NCBI RefSeq assembly: GCF_010723575.1
Contig: NZ_BLKZ01000001.1
Location: 124,001-188,000, forward strand
Source of the DNA: Mycobacterium bourgelatii
Lineage (GTDB): Bacteria; Actinomycetota; Actinomycetes; Mycobacteriales; Mycobacteriaceae
Length of the DNA: 64,000 bases
Direction: 5' to 3'
The position numbers and the translations under genes are program-made. The notes below the pieces were generated by a model, which saw only the letters and a program-made list of their open reading frames with translations, did not search any database and was not told the DNA's origin. Below, piece by piece: positions 1 to 8,273 of this stretch. Positions within the stretch are counted from its first letter, which is position 1. Each line of letters opens with the position of its first letter.

Positions 1-368
1 GAAATCGTCGGCACCGAGAAGTCGTTGCGGTGCAGCTGGTTGGACACGAAGAACGCAATGGCGCCGGCGACGCCCAGTGCGATCAGGACGAACAACGTGG
101 CCAAGAGCCAAAACGCCCGCATCCCCGAGACCGATCGCGCGGTCGCACCCGGAAACGGGCTGCTGTATCCCGAGCCGTACGAGCCGTACGAGCCGTACGA
201 GGGTGCCGAAGGTGTCATCGGCGGCGGCACCGGACCGGGCGGCGGAGGCGGGTACTGATACGCCTGGCCGCCATCGTCGTTGATGCCAATTTCGGACGCG
301 CGGGCGACGTCGGCCAGAGGTTGCTCGAGCTGCCGGATGCGGGCTTCCGGGTCGTCCTCAGGGTTCAT
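1..368 (-). CDS. Proline/tyrosine-rich membrane protein, N-terminal part (cut by window edge)
   Basis: The first 122 residues of a minus-strand protein are visible; the rest lies beyond base 1. ATG is at 366-368 and the product begins MNPEDDPEARIRQLEQ. A charged N-terminus is followed by a run of prolines (residues 39-50), a GSY repeat made by three tandem copies of gagccgtac on the plus strand, and one hydrophobic segment at about residues 85-108. This is the layout of a single-pass mycobacterial membrane protein with a proline-rich cytoplasmic N-terminus. Its place beside a Rv0315-like GH16 gene fits the Rv0314c slot of M. tuberculosis, but the homology is from memory. It is divergent from the oxidoreductase at 437 with about 68 bp between them. 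Function unknown. Confidence 0.7.
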   Translation of the reverse strand, partial: MNPEDDPEARIRQLEQPLADVARASEIGINDDGGQAYQYPPPPPGPVPPPMTPSAPSYGSYGSYGSGYSSPFPGATARSVSGMRAFWLLATLFVLIALGVAGAIAFFVSNQLHRNDFSVPTI

Positions 369-436
369 GAATCGATGCTCCCACACGCACATCGAACCGA
401 GTAGGGAGCGAACAGTCTGCGCATAGGATCGCAGTC

Positions 437-1456
437 GTGGCCGACTTGCCGAACCGTCAGATTGTGTTGCGTCGTCGCCCGAAGGGGTTGGTTCAGCCCG
501 GTGACACCGAGTTGATCACCCGGCCGGCACCCGAGCCGGGCGAAGGTGAGGCGTTGCTGCGCACCACGTATGTGGGCCTCGATGCCGCGGTCCGGACCTG
601 GCTCGACGACCAGCCCAGCTACCTACCGCCGGTCCAGCTGGGCGAAGTTATCCGGGCGGCCGGGATCGGCGAGGTCGTCGAGACGCGTTGTGACGCTTAC
701 GCCGTCGGCGACATCGTCACCACGCTGACGGGATTTCAGGAGTACGTGATCATTCGCGATGACGTATTCAGCACACCCATTCCCGGTGAGAGTGATCAGC
801 TGGCCATCATGTCCGTCTACGGCCCCACCGGCGCCACCGCTTATTTCGGGATGACCGACATCGGGCGGCCGCAACCGGGTGAGACGGTGGTGGTTTCGGC
901 GGCCGGAGGCGCGACCGGGTCTATTGCCGGTCAGATCGCCAAGATCGCGGGCGCCCGGGTGGTGGGCATCGCGGGTGGACCGGAGAAGTGCCGGGCCGTG
1001 GTTGAAGACTTCGGCTTCGACGCGTGCATCGACTACAAGGCGGGCAACCTGGCGGCCGCTCTCAAGGAGCACTGCCCGCGGCGCGTGGACGTCTACTTCG
1101 ACAACGTCGGCGGCCCGATACTGAACGCGGTACTGGGCCGGCTCGCACCGAAGGCGCGGGTGGTGTTGTGTGGGGTCATCTCCAGCTACTTGACCGGCGA
1201 GCATCCGGGCCCAGCAAACTACGTGAACCTGTTGTCCAAAACCGCACTCATGCAAGGCTTTAACGCACTCGACCAGTGGCACCGGTTCGACGAAGCCTTT
1301 GCGCACCTGCGCCAGTGGGAGGCTGACGGCCAGCTCAAGCATCGGCAAACTATTTTCGACGGCATCGAGTCGTGCATCGACGCGCTCAATGGGCTGTTCA
1401 CCGGCCTGAACATCGGTAAGACACTGGTCAAGCTGAGCGAACCAGAGTCCGCTTGA
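437..1456 (+). CDS. Zinc-independent MDR NADP-dependent oxidoreductase
   Basis: A 339-residue protein of the medium-chain dehydrogenase/reductase superfamily, in the branch of leukotriene B4 12-hydroxydehydrogenase, curcumin reductase and quinone/enone reductases. It has no cysteine-rich zinc lobe. The nucleotide site shows as SAAGGATGSIAGQIAK near residue 153, and VDVYFDNVGGPILNAVL is typical of this branch. Length is normal for the family. The start is GTG at 437, giving MADLPNRQIVLRRRP; the N-terminal form NRQIVL(R/K)RRP is usual for these proteins. The likely reaction is NADPH-dependent reduction of an alpha,beta-unsaturated ketone or quinone in the cytosol; the substrate cannot be told. 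It lies upstream of the GH16 gene with a gap of about 100 bp. Confidence 0.9.
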   Translation: MADLPNRQIVLRRRPKGLVQPGDTELITRPAPEPGEGEALLRTTYVGLDAAVRTWLDDQPSYLPPVQLGEVIRAAGIGEVVETRCDAYAVGDIVTTLTGFQEYVIIRDDVFSTPIPGESDQLAIMSVYGPTGATAYFGMTDIGRPQPGETVVVSAAGGATGSIAGQIAKIAGARVVGIAGGPEKCRAVVEDFGFDACIDYKAGNLAAALKEHCPRRVDVYFDNVGGPILNAVLGRLAPKARVVLCGVISSYLTGEHPGPANYVNLLSKTALMQGFNALDQWHRFDEAFAHLRQWEADGQLKHRQTIFDGIESCIDALNGLFTGLNIGKTLVKLSEPESA

Positions 1457-1561
1457 GATGGGGTGGTGATCGGCAGGCCACCGTATCGAGACCGCTGAGC
1501 GAAAGTGCCGATCTCTCCGCGGCGCGGCGCGGACTGCTATCGTCCCATTCTTATGCCTCAG

Positions 1562-2443
1562 ATGGACCGTCGTCGCATGATCATGATGGCGGGATTCGGT
1601 GCCCTTGCGGCCGCGATCCCGGCCCCGAATGCCCTCGCCGACCCGTCTCGCCCGCAAACTCCTGCGGGTCCCCCGAAAGCTCCGCCCGCACCGCTCGCGC
1701 CCGCCGCCGGAGCGTCCGGCGGCTGGCTATGGCACGACGAATTCGACGGTCCGGCAGGCTCGGCGCCGGACCCGTCGAAGTGGGGCGTCTCCAACTTCCG
1801 GACGCCGATCCGAAACCCCGTCGGCTTCGACCGGCCGCAATTCTGGGGCCAGTACCGCGACAGCCGCGCAAATGTGTTCCTGGACGGCAACTCGAACCTG
1901 GTGCTGCGCGCCACCAGGGACGGCAACAGTTATTTCGGCGGGCTGGTTCACGGCCTCTGGCGCGGGGGTGTCGGGACCACCTGGGAAGCTCGGATCAAGT
2001 TCAACTGCCTGGGGCCTGGCATGTGGCCGGCCTGGTGGTTGTCCAACGACGACCCCGGCCGCAGCGGGGAAATCGACTTGATCGAGTGGTACGGCAACGG
2101 GACGTGGCCGTCCGGGACCACCGTGCACGCCAATCCGGACGGCACCGCGTTTGAGACGCACCCCATCGGTGTGGACGGCGGGTGGCACAACTGGCGGGTG
2201 CGCTGGGACGTCACCGGCATGTATTTCTGGCTTGACTATGCCGAAGGCGACCAACCCTACTTCAGCGTTCCTGCGACGGGCATCGAGAACCTGGACGAGC
2301 CCTTCCGGGAATGGCCGTTCAACGATCCTGATTACACAGTGTTCCCCGTCCTGAACCTCGCGGTCGGCGGTTCCGGTGGTGGTGATCCCGCAAGTGGGAC
2401 GTACCCTATGGACATGCTCGTCGACTGGGTGCGCGTCTTCTAG
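1562..2443 (+). CDS. Secreted glycoside hydrolase family 16 (beta-1,3-glucanase-like), copy 1
   Basis: A 293-residue exported GH16 protein resembling Rv0315 of M. tuberculosis. The N-terminus MDRRRMIMMAGFGALAAA looks like a twin-arginine signal peptide and is followed by an alanine/proline-rich linker to about residue 52. The GH16 core has the catalytic signature EIDLIE (Glu170, Asp172, Glu175), so nucleophile and acid/base are both present. The start at 1562 is chosen because the paralogue at 21242 begins in the same way (MDRRSML); ATGs at 1553 and further upstream are in frame. It would hydrolyse or transglycosylate beta-1,3-type glucans outside the membrane. The second copy lies about 20 kb away on the same strand. 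Confidence 0.9.
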   Translation: MDRRRMIMMAGFGALAAAIPAPNALADPSRPQTPAGPPKAPPAPLAPAAGASGGWLWHDEFDGPAGSAPDPSKWGVSNFRTPIRNPVGFDRPQFWGQYRDSRANVFLDGNSNLVLRATRDGNSYFGGLVHGLWRGGVGTTWEARIKFNCLGPGMWPAWWLSNDDPGRSGEIDLIEWYGNGTWPSGTTVHANPDGTAFETHPIGVDGGWHNWRVRWDVTGMYFWLDYAEGDQPYFSVPATGIENLDEPFREWPFNDPDYTVFPVLNLAVGGSGGGDPASGTYPMDMLVDWVRVF

Positions 2444-2454
2444 CGCGGTGATTT

Positions 2455-2940
2455 GTGCCTGGCGAGGGGCCTTCGGCCGACCAGATTGAAGCCGTACTGC
2501 GGGCGTCGCGGGCGCTCGTAGGTATCGCCGCGGCGTCCATCGCCGCGGTGGACGACAGCGTGACCGTTCCGCAGTTGCGCGTCCTGGTGATGATCGACAC
2601 CAGAGGTCCGCTGAACCTCGCGGCGGTGGCAGAAGCTCTGGACGTCAACCCATCCAACGCCAGTCGCATCTGCGACCGACTGATCAAGGCGGGGCTGCTC
2701 GACCGCCAAGAAGCGGTCAACGATAGACGCCACATCGTTCTGAGTCTCACCCCCGCCGGGCGGCGCCTGGTCAACAAGGTCATCAAACACCGGCGCGCAG
2801 CCATCACCCGGGTGCTGCGCGACATGGCGCCAAAGGACCGCGAGCAGCTCAAGACGGCCCTGGATCGATTCGCCACCGCTGCCGGCGAACCGAATCCCAA
2901 CCAAACCGCTGCCATCATTTGGCCGGGCAGTAGCTTATAA
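2455..2940 (+). CDS. MarR family transcriptional regulator
   Basis: A 161-residue winged-helix repressor of normal MarR length. The recognition helix region LAAVAEALDVNPSNASRICD and the wing NDRRHIVLSLTPAG are visible in the middle of the protein. The C-terminal helix would dimerise. The start is GTG at 2455, only 11 bases after the GH16 stop, so the two may be co-transcribed. MarR proteins usually repress neighbouring genes and respond to phenolic or lipophilic ligands; no operator was found here. The C-terminus is followed by an AT-richer gap before the next gene. Confidence 0.9.
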   Translation: MPGEGPSADQIEAVLRASRALVGIAAASIAAVDDSVTVPQLRVLVMIDTRGPLNLAAVAEALDVNPSNASRICDRLIKAGLLDRQEAVNDRRHIVLSLTPAGRRLVNKVIKHRRAAITRVLRDMAPKDREQLKTALDRFATAAGEPNPNQTAAIIWPGSSL

Positions 2941-3000
2941 TTGCGTCAACGCAAACATTGTCGCTAGCAACTATTAGCAGAAAGCGCATCGATCGCTACC

Positions 3001-3240
3001 GTGAGTCCGCAGCGCCCCCCGACTCGGATCACCGTTCCTGATCTGTGTGGCAAAGACGGCGACACGGTGCGAAAGACCCTGCAACGAATGGGTTTCACCG
3101 ACGTGAGCATGTCTTCGACGAATCCCGCCTACCGAGTGGTCATGCTGGAGTCGTGCTGGACCGCGGTGGGCATCGAGCCGCCGCCCGGATCGGTGGTCAG
3201 CTCGGATGACCCCGTCGTCGTGCGGGTTTACAAGGAGTAG
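3001..3240 (+). CDS. Small single-PASTA-domain-like protein
   Basis: A 79-residue protein starting at GTG 3001. The pattern ITVPDLCGKDGDTVRKTLQRMGF followed by PPPGSVVSSDDPVVVRVYK is that of one PASTA domain (VPDLxG.....A...L...G......PxGS.V). PASTA domains usually bind muropeptides or beta-lactams at the ends of PknB-type kinases and penicillin-binding proteins. Here there is no signal peptide, membrane segment or enzyme domain. Two cysteines (in DLCG and ESCW) might form a disulfide if it is exported. Role unknown. Confidence 0.7.
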   Translation: MSPQRPPTRITVPDLCGKDGDTVRKTLQRMGFTDVSMSSTNPAYRVVMLESCWTAVGIEPPPGSVVSSDDPVVVRVYKE

Positions 3241-3305
3241 CTTTACAGTCTTTTCGTGCCGAATCTCAGCAAACCGTTCACGATCGGTTAGGTCGGCCGG
3301 CAGGC

Positions 3306-3920
3306 ATGGAATTTCTCGTCACCATGACGGCCCACCTTGCCCAGGGCACGTCAGAAGGCCAGGCCGCCGACGTTGGCACGCTAGAGGCCGCGCGATCCCG
3401 CGAGCTCGCCGTACAGGGGCGACTACTGCGCCTGTGGCGCATGCCCCTGCGTCCGGACGAGGGGTGCACCCTGGCGCTGTTCGACGCTGACGACGAGGCA
3501 CACCTGCACCGCGCCGTGGCCGCAGCTCCACCGCAGATCTGGCGGTTTGACGAAGTCACGCCGCTCGGTCCGCATCCGAACGACCCGCTGGGTCAGGGGA
3601 TAACCATCCGGCCAGGCAAGGGGCCCGAGTTCCTGATCACGATGACGATGACGGTGCCGCAAGGCACCCCGGCGTCCACCGTCGACGAGGCCGTGGCGCG
3701 GGAGGCCGGCCGCGCTCGCGACCTGGCGGCCGGTGGGCACCTGGTGCGGTTCTGGACGCTGGCCGACGGTCCGGACGGGCCCCGCACCCTGGGACTGTGG
3801 CGAGCCCGCGATCCCGGCGAGTTGATGGCGATTTTGGATTCGCTGCCGCTGTCGGGCTGGATGACCATCGAGACAAGCCCGTTACGGCCGCATCCCCACG
3901 ATCCGGTACGCCTGAGCTGA
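3306..3920 (+). CDS. Tandem-domain muconolactone delta-isomerase-like protein
   Basis: A 204-residue protein made of two consecutive muconolactone-isomerase-like (ferredoxin-fold) units. Unit 1 starts MEFLVTMTAHLAQGT and ends PLGPHPNDP; unit 2 starts EFLITMTMTVPQGT and ends PLRPHPHDP. Classical muconolactone isomerase is a decamer of roughly 95-residue chains, so this is a fused dimer. It corresponds in position and type to Rv0316 of M. tuberculosis. No other beta-ketoadipate pathway gene is nearby, so the true substrate may not be muconolactone. The gene is followed after 23 bases by the PAP2-lipid kinase. Confidence 0.85.
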   Translation: MEFLVTMTAHLAQGTSEGQAADVGTLEAARSRELAVQGRLLRLWRMPLRPDEGCTLALFDADDEAHLHRAVAAAPPQIWRFDEVTPLGPHPNDPLGQGITIRPGKGPEFLITMTMTVPQGTPASTVDEAVAREAGRARDLAAGGHLVRFWTLADGPDGPRTLGLWRARDPGELMAILDSLPLSGWMTIETSPLRPHPHDPVRLS

Positions 3921-3943
3921 CGCGCCCACATAGTGTGGATGCA

Positions 3944-5434
3944 ATGGACACGCTGCCCTGGCGCCGCGCGCGCGGCATGGAGCGGGTAACTCGGGGCTTG
4001 GGTGCCCTTGATCGCGAGCTGTTTGAGGCGATCGCCGAGAGCCCGACACCCCTACTGGATACGGCAATGCCGCCGCTGACCCGCGCGGCCGACCATTCCA
4101 AGCTCTGGATCGCCATTGCGGCGGCGCTCTTCGCCTCCGGAAAGTACTCCGCGCAGCGCGGCGCCGTACGTGGGGTGGCGTCGCTGGCGGTGACCAGTTT
4201 GGTCACCAATCAGGTCGCCAAGCGCATCCGTCAGCGCCCACGTCCGCTGTATGAATCGGTGCCGCTGGTCCGACGCGTGCGGCGTCGCCCGACGTCCAAC
4301 TCGCTGCCGTCCGGGCACTCCGCGAGCGCCGCCGCGTTCGCCGTCGGGGTGGGGCTGGAAAACCCGACGCTGGGCTTTCCGCTGGCGATGCTGGCCGGTC
4401 TGGTCGGCCTGTCCCGGGTGGCAACCGGCGCGCATTACCCCGGCGACGTGGTCATCGGCTTTGGCATCGGCGCCGGCATCGCCGTCCTGGGCAGCCGGCT
4501 CGTCCCGCCGATCGCCGAAACCGCCCTGCCTAGAACGGAACTGCTGCGGGTCGAGGCCCCGGCCCGCCCGGAGGGGGCGGGAGTGGTCCTGGTCGTCAAC
4601 CCGGCGTCCGGCAGCGGCACCGGGGCACGCGTCATCGACGAGGTCCGAGCCGAGTTGCCGCTGGTGGAAATCGTCGAACTGGGCCCGGACGACGACCCGC
4701 GAGAGGTGCTGCGCCGCGCGGCCGAGCGGGCCGAGGTGCTGGCGGTCGGCGGGGGTGACGGCACCGTAGCCACCGCGGCGGAGGTTGCCCTGCAGGCGGG
4801 GCTTCCGCTGGCGGTATTCCCTGCCGGGACGTTCAACCATTTCGCCAAGGACATCGGCTGCGACACGGTGGCCAAGACGATCGACGCGATCCGCCGCGGC
4901 ACGGTGTCCCGTGTTGATCTGGTGTGCCTCAACGAAGATCGCATGGTCGTCAACACCGCCAGCATCGGCGCGTACCCCACCTTCGTCCAGCAGCGCGAGA
5001 AGCTCGAACACCGCATCGGCAAGCCGTTGGCGGCGCTCTACGCGACGTGGCACACGCTGCGTAAGGACCAGACCGTCCGGATCAGCTACGACAACAAGAC
5101 ACTGCAGACATCGCTGTTCTTCATCGGGAATTCTCTATACGTGCCGACCGGGTTCGCGCCCGCCCGCCGCACCCGGATGGACGACGGGCTCATCGATGTG
5201 CGCATCCTGGAAACCGGCCCCAGGTTTTCGACACTGCGGATCTTGACCGCGATGCTCCTCGGACGTCTGCAGCGCAGCCCGCTCTACCACGAAATGCAGG
5301 TTCCCCAATTCACTTTCACCGCCGTCGATGGTCCCACGCTCATCGCCCACGACGGAGAGATCGGTGAGGAGTACGAGGAGGCGACCTTCGCGGCGCAGTA
5401 CCGGATACTGCCGGTATTCCGTCCACTTGATTAG
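3944..5434 (+). CDS. PAP2 phosphatase-diacylglycerol kinase fusion protein
   Basis: A protein of about 496 residues. The N-terminal half is a PAP2-type phosphatase with all three motifs: KRIRQRPRP (93-101), PSGHS (122-126) and SRVATGAHYPGD (157-168), within hydrophobic helices. The C-terminal half is a DAGK/YegS/BmrU-type lipid kinase with NPASGSG (219-225), GGGDGT (269-274) and PAGTFNHFAKD (about 293-303). The start ATG at 3944 avoids overlap with the preceding gene; longer in-frame starts exist. The fusion joins a lipid-phosphate phosphatase to a lipid kinase on the membrane, suggesting remodelling of phosphatidic acid, diacylglycerol or an undecaprenyl-type lipid. Which lipid is used cannot be read from sequence. 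Confidence 0.9.
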   Translation: MDTLPWRRARGMERVTRGLGALDRELFEAIAESPTPLLDTAMPPLTRAADHSKLWIAIAAALFASGKYSAQRGAVRGVASLAVTSLVTNQVAKRIRQRPRPLYESVPLVRRVRRRPTSNSLPSGHSASAAAFAVGVGLENPTLGFPLAMLAGLVGLSRVATGAHYPGDVVIGFGIGAGIAVLGSRLVPPIAETALPRTELLRVEAPARPEGAGVVLVVNPASGSGTGARVIDEVRAELPLVEIVELGPDDDPREVLRRAAERAEVLAVGGGDGTVATAAEVALQAGLPLAVFPAGTFNHFAKDIGCDTVAKTIDAIRRGTVSRVDLVCLNEDRMVVNTASIGAYPTFVQQREKLEHRIGKPLAALYATWHTLRKDQTVRISYDNKTLQTSLFFIGNSLYVPTGFAPARRTRMDDGLIDVRILETGPRFSTLRILTAMLLGRLQRSPLYHEMQVPQFTFTAVDGPTLIAHDGEIGEEYEEATFAAQYRILPVFRPLD

Positions 5435-5446
5435 GGCGAATTTGCG

Positions 5447-6847
5447 TTAGGGCCCGCCCTCGGTCAAATCACGCAGTTGCGCATAGCGTTCCGGCACGTC
5501 CGGGGTCGGGTCGGCGGTGTATTCTTGCGTCGCCGGCGGCTGCCACGCGGGCGGCAGCGGTGAGCCGCTCAACGCCCACGCGGCCTGGCGCGCCGCGCCC
5601 AGCGCGACGTACTCCGCAGGACTCGGTACCAGCACGGGGAGCCCGAAAACCATCGGAGCGATCTCGCGCAGTGCTTGCGACTGCGCCGCTCCGCCGATCA
5701 GCAGGATCCGCCGCGCGACGACCCCGTGCTTGGTGAGTTGGCCGAGCCCGTCGGCAAGCGCGCACAGCAGTCCCTCCACCGCCGCCCTGGCCACGTTGGC
5801 CGGATGAGAGTTCGATACCCGCAGCCCGTGCAACGCGCCGGTTGCGTTGGGGCGGTTCGGAGTTCGCTCGCCCTCGAAGTAGGGGACCAGGACCAGGCCC
5901 TTGCTGCCCGGCGGTGCCGAGAGCGCGAGCCGGGAAAGTTCGTCGTGGTCGACCCGCAGCAACGCGGCGGTGGCGTCGAGGATCCGCGCACCGTTGAGCG
6001 TGCACACCAGGGGTAGGTAGCGTCCGGTCCCGTCGGCGAATCCCGCGACGAAACCGGCCCCGTCGCGGACCGGGTGGGCGGTGACGGAGCACACGACGCC
6101 CGACGTCCCGACCGAGACGACGACATCTCCCTCGTCGGCGCCGAGGCCGAGCCCCGACGCAGCGTTGTCGCCGAGGCCGGCGCCGAAAATCCGTGCACCA
6201 CTGACTCGTTCCGCCGGCCCTAGGACCTCGGGCAGCTCGGGACGTCGGCCGTGTAGCGCCAATTCGAGGAGGTCGAACCGGTAGTGACCGCTGGCTGCGT
6301 CGTAATAGCCGGTACCGCTGGCGTCGCTGCGATCGGTCGTCAGGGTCGCGAGGTCGAGGGCGCCCCCGTCGCCGTTGAGCCGCCAGGTCAGCCAGTCGTG
6401 CGGCAGGCAGACGGTCGCCGTGCGATCGGCGTTCGCCGGCTCGTGGTCGGCCAGCCAGCGCAGTTTGGCCACCGTGATGGCGGCGAGCGGAACCAGGCCG
6501 ACGGCTTGCGCCCATGCGTCGGGGCCGCCGAGTTCGTCCACCAAGGCCCGCGCGGCGCCGGCGGACCGGATGTCGTTCCACAACAACGCCGGCCGCACCA
6601 CCTGGCCGCTGGCGTCGAGGCACACCATGCCGTGCTGCTGTGCGCCGATGGCGACGGCGTCAACGTCGTCTAGGCCACCCGCGGCCGCGACGGCGTCCCG
6701 GGCTGCGGATTCCCAAGCGGCCGGGTCGATCTCGGTGCCGTCGGGGTGACTGGCCCGGCCTTGGCGGACGACATCACCGGTGTCGGCGTCGCACACCAGC
6801 ACCTTGCACGACTGCGTGGACGAGTCGATGCCCGCTACCAGGGTCAT
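5447..6847 (-). CDS. xylB: Xylulokinase (FGGY carbohydrate kinase)
   Basis: A 466-residue FGGY-family sugar kinase. It begins MTLVAGIDSSTQSCKV, the N-terminal ATPase motif, followed by GAQQHGMVCLD and the sugar-site motif LLWNDIRS, which are typical of xylulokinases. The C-terminal half carries ILLIGGAAQS. It would phosphorylate D-xylulose with ATP in the cytosol. Its ATG (6845-6847) overlaps the stop codon of the upstream polyol dehydrogenase (ATGA), so the two are translationally coupled. With that enzyme it forms the usual pentitol route: pentitol to xylulose to xylulose 5-phosphate. The upstream partner beyond that is, unusually, a polyketide synthase. Confidence 0.9.
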   Translation of the reverse strand: MTLVAGIDSSTQSCKVLVCDADTGDVVRQGRASHPDGTEIDPAAWESAARDAVAAAGGLDDVDAVAIGAQQHGMVCLDASGQVVRPALLWNDIRSAGAARALVDELGGPDAWAQAVGLVPLAAITVAKLRWLADHEPANADRTATVCLPHDWLTWRLNGDGGALDLATLTTDRSDASGTGYYDAASGHYRFDLLELALHGRRPELPEVLGPAERVSGARIFGAGLGDNAASGLGLGADEGDVVVSVGTSGVVCSVTAHPVRDGAGFVAGFADGTGRYLPLVCTLNGARILDATAALLRVDHDELSRLALSAPPGSKGLVLVPYFEGERTPNRPNATGALHGLRVSNSHPANVARAAVEGLLCALADGLGQLTKHGVVARRILLIGGAAQSQALREIAPMVFGLPVLVPSPAEYVALGAARQAAWALSGSPLPPAWQPPATQEYTADPTPDVPERYAQLRDLTEGGP

Positions 6848-8256
6848 GCGTCGTTGCTCCCTTCCCTCCGTAGCAGCGCATCCAGGGTGGCGCGGGCGCC
6901 GCGGTGGTGCAGCGACTCCAACGTCCACAGATACGGTTCCAGGAAGCGTCGATCGTCAACCAGATCGCCGAACAAGGACCGGTTGGTCAGAAAGGCCGCG
7001 GGGTTGTCCCGCTGTGAGCGGGCCAGCGGAACGAGCGTGCCGGCCAGCCGGTCCACCACGTCGATCGGTTGTCCGTCTTCGTCGATGCCCTCGGCATAAC
7101 GGGCCCAACTCGCGACGATGGCCGCCGCGAGTCGTACCGGTCCTTCGGAGCGGAGATTGTCGTGGACGACGGGCAGCAGCCACTTCGGGATTCGGTCGGA
7201 GGATTCGGCGCACAACCGGGTCACCGTGTCGCGGACGTACGCGTTGGCGAATCGCGGAATGAGCTGTTCCTTGAACTCGGTGCGGCCGTCGATCTTGGCC
7301 AGCGTGGGCAAGGCCTCGGAATCCATGTAACGCGTGAGGAATTCGGCGATCACCGGGTCCTGTGCGGCGTCGTGTACGAGCCGGTACCCCATCAGGTAGG
7401 CGAAGTAGCACAGCCCCTGATGGCTGGCGTTGAGCAACCGCAGCTTCATGGCTTCGTACGGGGATACGTTGTCGACGAGCCGCACACCCGCTAGGTCCAG
7501 TGGGGGTCGACCGTCGGCGAAATCATCCTCCAGCACCCACATCGCGAACGGCTCCGTGGCCACCGGCCAGGCATCTTCGACTCCGAATTCGGCCTGCAGT
7601 CCTTCGATCACGTCGAGCGTGGTGACCGGCGTGATGCGGTCGACCATCGAATTCGGGAACCGGGTGTTCTCTTGCATCCACTGCGCAAGGGCGGGATCCG
7701 ATGACTGCGCGTAGGACGTGAAGGCCCGCCGCGCCACCTGACCGTTCTCGACGATGTTGTCGCAGGACACGATCGTCGGCGACAGGAGCCGTCGCTCACG
7801 TCGGCGTTGCAAGGCCGTGGTCACCAGTTCGAAGACGGCACTCAACGGGGGACTGTAGCCGCCCTCGGTGATGGTCAGCGAGATGATCCGGACGGCCGGG
7901 TCCGCGAGCAGTTCCACTACCACTTCGGGGTCGTCTGGGGCATAACGGAAATCGACGATGGAGCCGATGACCCGCGGTTCCCGGATGCCGTCGGGGTGTT
8001 CGAGGATCAACGTGTACAGGTGGTCCTGAGCGCGCAGCACGTCGCGCATGCGCCGGTCGGCGGGCAGCACGCCGACGCCGCAGATGCCCCAGTCTTGGGC
8101 CAGTCCCTGGTTGAGCAGCCTGTCGATGTACATGGCCTGGTGGGCGCGGTGGAAGCCACCCGCGCCGAAATGCACGATGCCCGTGCGTATTTGACCCCGG
8201 TCGTATTGCTGGACCGGGATCTGCAGCGTCCCTGAGTTCTCTGCGTTCAGCTGCAT
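6844..8256 (-). CDS. Mannitol/polyol 2-dehydrogenase (long-chain polyol dehydrogenase family)
   Basis: A 470-residue NAD-dependent polyol dehydrogenase. The N-terminal Rossmann motif GIVHFGAGGFHRAHQAMY and the catalytic signature KLRLLNASHQG (Lys, Asn and His of the family) are both present. Length agrees with mannitol, arabinitol and fructuronate dehydrogenases. The start at 8256 (MQLNAENSG) leaves 17 bases after the stop of the PKS at 8274; further upstream the frame overlaps the PKS. The enzyme interconverts a polyol and a ketose (mannitol/fructose or arabinitol/xylulose). The coupled xylulokinase favours D-arabinitol or xylitol as substrate. It is probably transcribed with the PKS. Confidence 0.9.
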   Translation of the reverse strand: MQLNAENSGTLQIPVQQYDRGQIRTGIVHFGAGGFHRAHQAMYIDRLLNQGLAQDWGICGVGVLPADRRMRDVLRAQDHLYTLILEHPDGIREPRVIGSIVDFRYAPDDPEVVVELLADPAVRIISLTITEGGYSPPLSAVFELVTTALQRRRERRLLSPTIVSCDNIVENGQVARRAFTSYAQSSDPALAQWMQENTRFPNSMVDRITPVTTLDVIEGLQAEFGVEDAWPVATEPFAMWVLEDDFADGRPPLDLAGVRLVDNVSPYEAMKLRLLNASHQGLCYFAYLMGYRLVHDAAQDPVIAEFLTRYMDSEALPTLAKIDGRTEFKEQLIPRFANAYVRDTVTRLCAESSDRIPKWLLPVVHDNLRSEGPVRLAAAIVASWARYAEGIDEDGQPIDVVDRLAGTLVPLARSQRDNPAAFLTNRSLFGDLVDDRRFLEPYLWTLESLHHRGARATLDALLRREGSNDA

Positions 8257-8273
8257 GTCACCATGCGCAGCGG

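Noticed and set aside
623..1657. Long minus-strand open frame opposite the oxidoreductase
   Set aside because: It is antisense to a clear MDR gene, composed of the low-complexity Arg/Gly/Asp-rich protein typical of high-GC shadow frames.
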